This document shows positions 55,856 to 64,000 of a stretch of 64,000 nucleotides of DNA, piece after piece (positions within the stretch are counted from its first letter, which is position 1; every line of letters begins with the position of its first letter). Location: NCBI GenBank assembly GCA_954871525.1, contig OX940861.1, forward strand, positions 39,011,201 through 39,075,200, read 5' to 3'. Source of the stretch: Parietaria judaica (lineage: Eukaryota; Streptophyta; Magnoliopsida; Rosales; Urticaceae). The notes below the pieces were generated by a model, which worked only from the letters and a program-made list of their open reading frames with translations, had not been told where the DNA came from and made no database searches. The translations under genes were made by a program, and so were the position numbers.

Positions 55856-58800
55856 TATAAACACAGAGTGTTAGTAGAGTTATTCGATGAGTGCATTTGT
55901 GTGTGGTGTTTGACAATCAGTGTTGTCGTTTCTTCGTCATATTGTCTTCAGCAAAGATCCCTTAGTTTATGAACCAACATTTGGTATCAGAGCGAAACTT
56001 GAGTGTTGTTGTCAGGTCTCTTGAAATTCTTAGTATGCTCTATGGTTGCGGTTCTGACAGATCTTCCACATCATAAACGATTTCTTGAGATTTTACTGTG
56101 TGAGTTTTCTTTGCGTCGAGGTATTGCCAACACGATGGATGACCTCCAAGTCGTCGGAGGAATTAAGAAACTCAATAGCACCAACTACAACACGTGGGCT
56201 ACATGCATGATGTCCTATTTACAAGGGCACGACCTTTTGGGAGGTCGTTGGGGAAGTGAACTACGACATCGGAAGAAGATGCTAATGGCCAGGGCCGGCC
56301 CTGAGTTCACAGGGGCCCTAGGCGAAGTAATATTTGAGCCCCCGCGAAAAAGTGTTAAAACAATTTTTTATTTTTTTATAACACTCGCAAATAAATCAAT
56401 TATTAATATCTAATACTATAGTAAGTTTTATATTTATCTAAAACTATATTTTAATTTTTGGGATGTTATTTTTTAGTAAAAAAATTACTAATCACAAATA
56501 AGAAGAAAAACATAACAAGAACAATAAAAATAAAGCATTGTCAATAGACTATTTTTTATATTAAACAATAATAAATATTAGTGTTAGAAAACTATTAGTT
56601 AGAGTTATATATATATAAAGTTATAAACACAGAGTGTTAGTAGAGTTATTCGATGAGTGCATTTGTGTGTGGTGTTTGACAATCAGTGTTGTCGTTTCTT
56701 CGTCATATTGTCTTTAGCGAAGATCCCTTAGTTTATGAACCAACATTTGGTATCAGAGCGAAACTTGAGTGTTGTTGTCAGGTCTCTTGAAATTCTTAGT
56801 ATGCTCTATGGTTGCGGTTCTGACAGATCTTCCACATCATAAACGATTTCTTGAGATTTTACTGTGTGAGTTTTCTTTGCGTCGAGGTATTGCCAACACG
56901 ATGGATGACCTCCAAGTCGTCGGAGGAATTAAGAAACTCAATAGCACCAACTACAACACGTGGGCAACATGCATGATATCCTATTTACAAGGGCACGACC
57001 TTTTGGGAGGTCGTTGGGGAAGTGAACTACGGATCGGAAGAAGATGCTAATGGCCAGGGCCGGCCATGAGTTCACAGGGGCCCTAGGCGAAGTAAAATTT
57101 GAGCCCCCGCGAAAAAGTGTTAAAATAATTTTTTATTTTTTTATAACTCTCGCAAATAAATCAATTATTAATATCTAATACTATAGTAAGTTTTATATTT
57201 ATCTAAAACTATATTTTAATTTTTGGGATGTTATTTTTTAGAAAAAAAATTACTAATCACAAATAAGAAGAAAAACATAACAAGAACAATAAAAATAAAG
57301 CATTGTCAATAGACTACTTTTTATATTAAACAATAATAAATATTAGTGTTAGAAAACTACACAGAGTGTTAGTAGAGTTATTCGATGATTGCATTTGTGT
57401 GTGGTGTTTGACAATCAGTGTTGTCGTTTCTTCGTCATATTGTCTTCAGCAAAGATCCCTTAGTTTATGAACCCACATTTGGTATCAGTGCGAAACTTGA
57501 GTGTTGTTGTCAGGTCTCTTGAAATTCTTAGTATGCTCTATGGTTGCGGTTCTGACAGATCTTCCACATCATAAACGATTTCTTGAGATTTTACTGTGTG
57601 AGTTTTCTTTGCGTCGAGGTATTGCCAACACGATGGATGACCTCCAAGTCGTCGGAGGAATTAAGAAACTCAATAGCACCAACTACAACACGTGGGCAAC
57701 ATGCATGATGTCCTATTTACAAGGGCACGACCTTTTGGGAGGTCGTTGGGGAAGTGAACTACGGATCGGAAGAAGATGCTAATGGCCAGGGCCGGCCATG
57801 AGTTCACAGGGGCCCTAGGCGAAGTAAAATTTGAGCCCCCGCGAAAAAGTGTTAAAATAATTTTTTAATTTTTTTATAACTCTCGCAAATAAATAAATTA
57901 TTAATATCTAATACTATAGTAAGTTTTATATTTATCTAAAACTATATTTTAATTTTTGGGATGTTATTTTTTAGAAAAAAAATTACTAATCACAAATAAG
58001 AAGAAAAACATAACAAGAACAATAAAAATAAAGCATTGTCAATAGACTACTTTTTATATTAAACAATAATAAATATTAGTGTTAGAAAACTACACAGAGT
58101 GTTAGTAGAGTTATTCGATGAGTGCATTTGTGTGTGGTGTTTGACAATCAGTGTTGTCGTTTCTTCGTCATATTGTCTTCAGCAAAGATCCCTTAGTTTA
58201 TGAACCCACATTTGGTATCAGTGCGAAACTTGAGTGTTGTTGTCAGGTCTCTTGAAATTCTTAGTATGCTCTATGGTTGCGGTTCTGACAGATCTTCCAC
58301 ATCATAAACGATTTCTTGAGATTTTACTGTGTGAGTTTTCTTTGTGTCGAGGTATTGCCAACACGATGGATGACCTCCAAGTCATCGGAGGAATTAAGAA
58401 ACTCAATAGCACCAACTACAACACGTGGGCAACATGCATGATGTCCTATTTACAAGGGCACGACCTTTTGGGAGGTCGTTGGGGAAGTGAACTACGGATC
58501 GGAAGAAGATGCTAATGGCCAGGGCCGGCCCTGAGTTCACAGGGGCCCTAGGCGAAGTAAAATTTGAGCCCCCGCGAAAAAGTGTTAAAATAATTTTTTA
58601 TTTTTTTATAACACTCGCAAATAAATCAAGTATTAATATCTAATACTATAGTAAGTTTTATATTTATCTAAAACTATATTTTAATTTTTGGGATGTTATT
58701 TTTTAGAAAAAAAATTACTAATCACAAATAAGAAGAAAAACATAACAAGAACAATAAAAATAAAGCATTGTCAATAGACTACTTTTTATATTAAACAATA

Positions 58801-59556
58801 ATAAATATTAGTGTTAGAAAACTACACAGAGTGTTAGTAGAGTTATTCGATGAGTGCATTTGTGTGTGGTGTTTGACAATCAGTGTTGTCGTTTCTTCGT
58901 CATATTGTCTTCAGCAAAGATCCCTTAGTTTATGAACCCACATTTGGTATATGTGCGAAACTTGAGTGTTGTTGTCAGGTCTCTTGAAATTCTTAGTATG
59001 CTCTATGGTTGCGGTTCTGACTGATCTTCCACATCATAAACGATTTCTTGAGATTTTACTGTGTGAGTTTTCTTTGTGTCGAGGTATTGCCAACACGATG
59101 GATGACCTCCAAGTCGTCGGAGGAATTAAGAAACTCAATAGCACCAACTACAACACGTGGGCAACATGCATGATGTCCTATTTACAAGGGCACGACCTTT
59201 TGGGAGGTCGTTGGGGAAGTGAACTACGGCATCGGAAGAAGATGCTAATGGCCAGGGCCGGCCCTGAGTTCACAGGGGCCCTAGGCGAAGTAAAATTTGA
59301 GCCCCCGCGAAAAAGTGTTAAAATAATTTTTTATTTTTTTATAACACTCGCAAATAAATCAATTATTAATATCTAATACTATAGTAAGTTTTATATTTAT
59401 CTAAAACTATATTTTAATTTTTGGGATGTTATTTTTTAGGAAAAAAATTACTAATCACAAATAAGAAGAACAACATAACAAGAACAATAAAAATAAAGCA
59501 TTGTAAATAGACTACTTTTTATATTAAACAATAATAAATATTAGTGTTAGAAAACT

Positions 59557-60289
59557 ACACAGAGTGTTAGTAGAGTTATTCGATGAGTGCATTTGTGTGT
59601 GGTGTTTGACAATCAGTGTTGTCGTTTCTTCGTCATATTGTCTTCAGCAAAGATCCCTTAGTTTATGAACCAACATTTGGTATCAGAGCGAAACTTGAGT
59701 GTTGTTGTCAGGTCTCTTGAAATTCTTAGTATGCTCTATGGTTGCGGTTCTGACTGATCTTCCACATCATAAACGATTTCTTGAGATTTTACTGTGTGAG
59801 TTTTCTTTGCGTCGAGGTATTGCCAACACGATGGATGACCTCCAAGTCGTCGGAGGAATTAAGAAACTCAATAGCACCAACTACAACACGTGGGCAACAT
59901 GCATGATGTCCTATTTACAAGGGCACGACCTTTTGGGAGGTCGTTGGGGAAGTGAACTACGGCATCGGAAGAAGATGCTAATGGCCAGGGCCGGCCCTGA
60001 GTTCACAGGGGCCCTAGGCGAAGTAAAATTTGAGCCCCCGCGAAAAAGTGTTAAAACAATTTTTTATTTTTTTATAACACTCGCAAATAAATCAATTATT
60101 AATATCTAATACTATAGTAAGTTTTATATTTATCTAAAACTATATTTTAATTTTTGGGATGTTATTTTTTAGTAAAAAAATTACTAATCACAAATAAGAA
60201 GAAAAACATAACAAGAACAATAAAAATAAAGCATTGTCAATAGACTATTTTTTATATTAAACAATAATAAATATTAGTGTTAGAAAACT
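59557..60289 (+). repeat. One array unit dissected (representative)
   Basis: LTR-like part 59557-59675; primer-binding site 59678-59689; leader to 59830; gag ATG 59831; gag ends at the junction 59985/59986; MITE-like end CAGGGCCGGCCCTGA at 59986-60000; AT-rich part to about 60289. The MITE-like end is homologous to the right end of the intronic element at 3113-3250. Confidence 0.8.
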
Positions 60290-63200
60290 ATTAGTTAGAG
60301 TTATATATATATAAAGTTATAAACACAGAGTGTTAGTAGAGTTATTCGATGAGTGCATTTGTGTGTGGTGTTTGACAATCAGTGTTGTCGTTTCTTCGTC
60401 ATATTGTCTTTAGCGAAGATCCCTTAGTTTATGAACCAACATTTGGTATCAGAGCGAAACTTGAGTGTTGTTGTCAGGTCTCTTGAAATTCTTAGTATGC
60501 TCTATGGTTGCGGTTCTGACAGATCTTCCACATCATAAACGATTTCTTGAGATTTTACTGTGTGAGTTTTCTTTGCGTCGAGGTATTGCCAACACGATGG
60601 ATGACCTCCAAGTCGTCGGAGGAATTAAGAAACTCAATAGCACCAACTACAACACGTGGGCAACATGCATGATGTCCTATTTACAAGGGCACGACCTTTT
60701 GGGAGGTCGTTGGGGAAGTGAACTACGGCATCGGAAGAAGATGCTAATGGCCAGGGCCGGCCCTGAGTTCACAGGGGCCCTAGGCGAAGTAAAATTTGAG
60801 CCCCCGCGAAAAAGTGTTAAAACATTTTTTTATTTTTTTATAACACTCGCAAATAAATCAATTATTAATATCTAATACTATAGTAAGTTTTATATTTATC
60901 TAAAACTATATTTTAATTTTTGGGATGTTATTTTTTAGTAAAAAAATTACTAATCACAAATAAGGAGAAAAACATAACAAGAACAATAAAAATAAAGCAT
61001 TGTCAATAGACTATTTTTTATGTTAAACAATAATAAATATTAGTGTTAGAAAACTATTAGTTAGAGTTATATATATATAAAGTTATAAACACAGAGTGTT
61101 AGTAGAGTTATTCGATGAGTGCATTTGTGTGTGGTGTTTGACAATCAGTGTTGTCGTTTCTTCGTCATATTGTCTTTAGCGAAGATCCCTTAGTTTATGA
61201 ACCAACATTTGGTATCAGAGCGAAACTTGAGTGTTGTTGTCAGGTCTCTTGAAATTCTTAGTATGCTCTATGGTTGCGGTTCTGACAGATCTTCCACATC
61301 ATAAACGATTTCTTGAGATTTTACTGTGTGAGTTTTCTTTGCGTCGAGGTATTGCCAACACGATGGATGACCTCCAAGTCGTCGGAGGAATTAAGAAACT
61401 CAATAGCACCAACTACAACACGTGGGCAACATGCATGATGTCCTATTTACAAGGGCACGACCTTTTGGGAGGTCGTTGGGGAAGTGAACTACGGCATCGG
61501 AAGAAGATGCTAATGGCCAGGGCCGGCCCTGAGTTCACAGGGGCCCTAGGCGAAGTAAAATTTGAGCCCCCGCGAAAAAGTGTTAAAACATTTTTTTATT
61601 TTTTTATAACACTCGCAAATAAATCAATTATTAATATCTAATACTATAGTAAGTTTTATATTTATCTAAAACTATATTTTAATTTTTGGGATGTTATTTT
61701 TTAGAAAAAAAATTACTAATCACAAATAAGAAGAAAAACATAACAAGAACAATAAAAATAAAGCATTGTCAATAGACTACTTTTTATATTAAACAATAAT
61801 AAATATTAGTGTTAGAAAACTACACAGAGTGTTAGTAGAGTTATTCGATGAGTGCATTTGTGTGTGGTGTTTGACAATCTGTGTTGTCGTTTCTTCGTCA
61901 TATTGTCTTCAGCAAAGATCCCTTAGTTTATGAACCAACATTTGGTATCAGAGCGAAACTTGAGTGTTGTTGTCAGGTCTCTTGAAATTCTTAGTATGCT
62001 CTATGGTTGCGGTTCTGACAGATCTTCCACATCATAAACGATTTCTTGAGATTTTACTGTGTGAGTTTTCTTTGCGTCGAGGTATTGCCAACACGATGGA
62101 TGACCTCCAAGTCGTCGGAGGAATTAAGAAACTCAATAGCACCAACTACAACACGTGGGCAACATGCATGATGTCCTATTTACAAGGGCACGACCTTTTG
62201 GGAGGTAGTTGGGGAAGTGAACTACGGCATCGGAAGAAGATGCTAATGGCCAGGGCCGGCCCTGAGTTCACAGGGGCCCTAGGCGAAGTAAAATTTGAGC
62301 CCCCGCGAAAAAGTGTTAAAACAATTTTTTATTTTTTTATAACACTCGCAAATAAATCAATTATTAATATCTAATACTAAAGTAAGTTTTATATTTATCT
62401 AAAACTATATTTTAATTTTTGGGATGTTATTTTTTAGTAAAAAAATTACTAATCACAAATAAGAAGAAAAACATAACAAGAACAATAAAAATAAAGCATT
62501 GTCAATAGACTATTTTTTATATTAAACAATAATAAATATTAGTGTTAGAAAACTATTAGTTAGAGTTATATATATATCAAGTTATAAACACAGAGTGTTA
62601 GTAGAGTTATTCGATGAGTGCATTTGTGTGTGGTGTTTGACAATCAGTGTTGTCGTTTCTTCGTCATATTGTCTTTAGCGAAGATCCCTTAGTTTATGAA
62701 CCAACATTTGGTATCAGAGCGAAACTTGAGTGTTGTTGTCAGGTCTCTTGAAATTCTTAGTATGCTCTATGGTTGCGGTTCTGACAGATCTTCCACATCA
62801 TAAACGATTTCTTGAGATTTTACTGTGTGAGTTTTCTTTGCGTCGAGGTATTGCCAACACGATGGATGACCTCCAAGTCGTCGGAGGAATTAAGAAACTC
62901 AATAGCACCAACTACAACACGTGGGCAACATGCATGATGTCCTATTTACAAGGGCACGACCTTTTGGGAGGTCGTTGGGGAAGTGAACTACGGCATCGGA
63001 AGAAGATGCTAATGGCCAGGGCCGGCCCTGAGTTCACAGGGGCCCTAGGCGAAGTAAAATTTGAGCCCCCGCGAAAAAGTGTTAAAACATTTTTTTATTT
63101 TTTTATAACACTCGCAAATAAATCAATTATTAATATCTAATACTATAGTAAGTTTTATATTTATCTAAAACTATATTTTAATTTTTGGGATGTTATTTTT

Positions 63201-64000
63201 TAGAAAAAAAATTACTAATCACAAATAAGAAGAAAAACATAACAAGAACAATAAAAATAAAGCATTGTCAATAGACTACTTTTTATATTAAACAATAATA
63301 AATATTAGTGTTAGAAAACTACACAGAGTGTTAGTAGAGTTATTCGATGAGTGCATTTGTGTGTGGTGTTTGACAATCTGTGTTGTCGTTTCTTCGTCAT
63401 ATTGTCTTCAGCAAAGATCCCTTAGTTTATGAACCAACATTTGGTATCAGAGCGAAACTTGAGTGTTGTTGTCAGGTCTCTTGAAATTCTTAGTATGCTC
63501 TATGGTTGCGGTTCTGACAGATCTTCCACATCATAAACGATTTCTTGAGATTTTACTGTGTGAGTTTTCTTTGCGTCGAGGTATTGCCAACACGATGGAT
63601 GACCTCCAAGTCGTCGGAGGAATTAAGAAACTCAATAGCACCAACTACAACACGTGGGCAACATGCATGATGTCCTATTTACAAGGGCACGACCTTTTGG
63701 GAGGTCGTTGGGGAAGTGAACTACGGCATCGGAAGAAGATGCTAATGGCCAGGGCCGGCCCTGAGTTCACAGGGGCCCTAGGCGAAGTAAAATTTGAGCC
63801 CCCGCGAAAAAGTGTTAAAACAATTTTTTATTTTTTTATAACACTCGCAAATAAATCAATTATTAATATCTAATACTATAGTAAGTTTTATATTTATCTA
63901 AAACTATATTTTAATTTTTGGGATGTTATTTTTTAGTAAAAAAATTACTAATCACAAATAAGAAGAAAAACATAACAAGAACAATAAAAATAAAGCATTG

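Larger units (their letters stand above)
52704..64000 (+). repeat. Tandem array of a 732-788 bp chimeric retrotransposon/MITE unit (15 copies or more)
   Basis: The same reading frame starts at 52879, 53667, 54441, 55221, 56003, 56769, 57501, 58234, 58966, 59699, 60465, 61231, 61964, 62730 and 63463. Each unit holds, in order: the 3' part of a copia LTR (from ACACAGAGTGTTAGTAGAG to GAACCAACA); a primer-binding site TGGTATCAGAGCG; a leader; a gag N-terminus with DDLQVVGGIKKLNSTNYNTW; an abrupt switch at CAGGGCCGGCCCTGAG to MITE-like sequence; AT-rich DNA; and, in the longer units, a TTAGTTAGAGTTATATAT segment. Unit steps are 788, 774, 780, 782, 766, 732, 733, 732, 733, 766, 766, 733, 766 and 733 bp. 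Differences between units are few. The first unit is the most divergent in its LTR part. The array runs off the right edge. Confidence 0.95.

Noticed and set aside
52704..64000. CRISPR-like array
   Set aside because: Units are over 700 bp, near identical throughout, with no short repeat/unique spacer pattern, in a plant genome.
52704..64000. Tandemly duplicated host gene family
   Set aside because: The conserved frame is gag-like, preceded by an LTR end and primer-binding site, and shares one frame change in all units.
1..64000. tRNA, rRNA or other structural RNA genes
   Set aside because: The tRNA-like strings seen (TGGTATCAGAGC) are retrotransposon primer-binding sites. No cloverleaf or rRNA core was recognised.

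Overview
This window is nuclear DNA of a dicot-type flowering plant. The evidence is AT-rich intergenic DNA, small spliced exons, plant Ty1/copia and L1-type elements, Helitrons, MITEs and a PHO1-family phosphate exporter gene. I cannot name the species. There is one clear host gene, a PHO1;H1-like gene on the minus strand at the left edge. One small two-exon gene model near 18.9-19.4 kb is weaker. Almost everything else is mobile DNA, much of it nested and often still bounded by intact target-site duplications (TSDs).

Layout. 1-4.8 kb: ten exons of the PHO1-like gene (565 codons; the C-terminus lies off the left edge), with two MITEs in its introns. 5.1-5.6 kb: an inverted-repeat element carrying four GGATATCC palindromes, upstream of the gene. 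8.4-12.3 kb: a decayed copia element (Copia-A). 12.3-17.0 kb: a direct duplication, a Mutator-type MITE, an inverted repeat, and a ~255-bp tandem repeat interrupted by an hAT-type MITE. 17.0-18.85 kb: a minus-strand copia fragment (Copia-B). 21.5-31.8 kb: two Helitrons head to tail with no spacer; the second contains a complete copia (Copia-C, TSD AAATA). 32.0-34.35 kb: a Gypsy-type LTR with internal ~170-bp repeats that contain a solo LTR (TSD AAGAT). 36.0-37.1 kb: a MITE interrupted by a solo copia LTR. 37.5-40.15 kb: a 5'-truncated LINE flanked by a direct duplication of more than 500 bp. 41.1-42.3 kb: a MITE and a pogo/Emigrant-type element. 43.65-49.98 kb: a Gypsy-type LTR split by a young, apparently intact copia (Copia-D, TSD CCCAA). 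51.1-51.9 kb: a Harbinger-type MITE containing a TCGCGA-rich hAT-type MITE. 52.7-64.0 kb: at least 15 tandem copies of a 732-788 bp chimeric unit, continuing past the right edge.

How the parts relate. The PHO1-like gene is the only functional pathway gene visible (phosphate export and signalling through an SPX domain). The rest records repeated rounds of insertion into older insertions. Three signals stand out. The first is the right-hand array, where a piece of copia leader and gag, fused to a MITE-like end, has become a young satellite with dimeric higher-order structure. The second is the LINE with an exceptionally long duplication. The third is the zero-spacer Helitron pair. I found no CRISPR array, rRNA or tRNA gene, and no wholly new multi-gene system.
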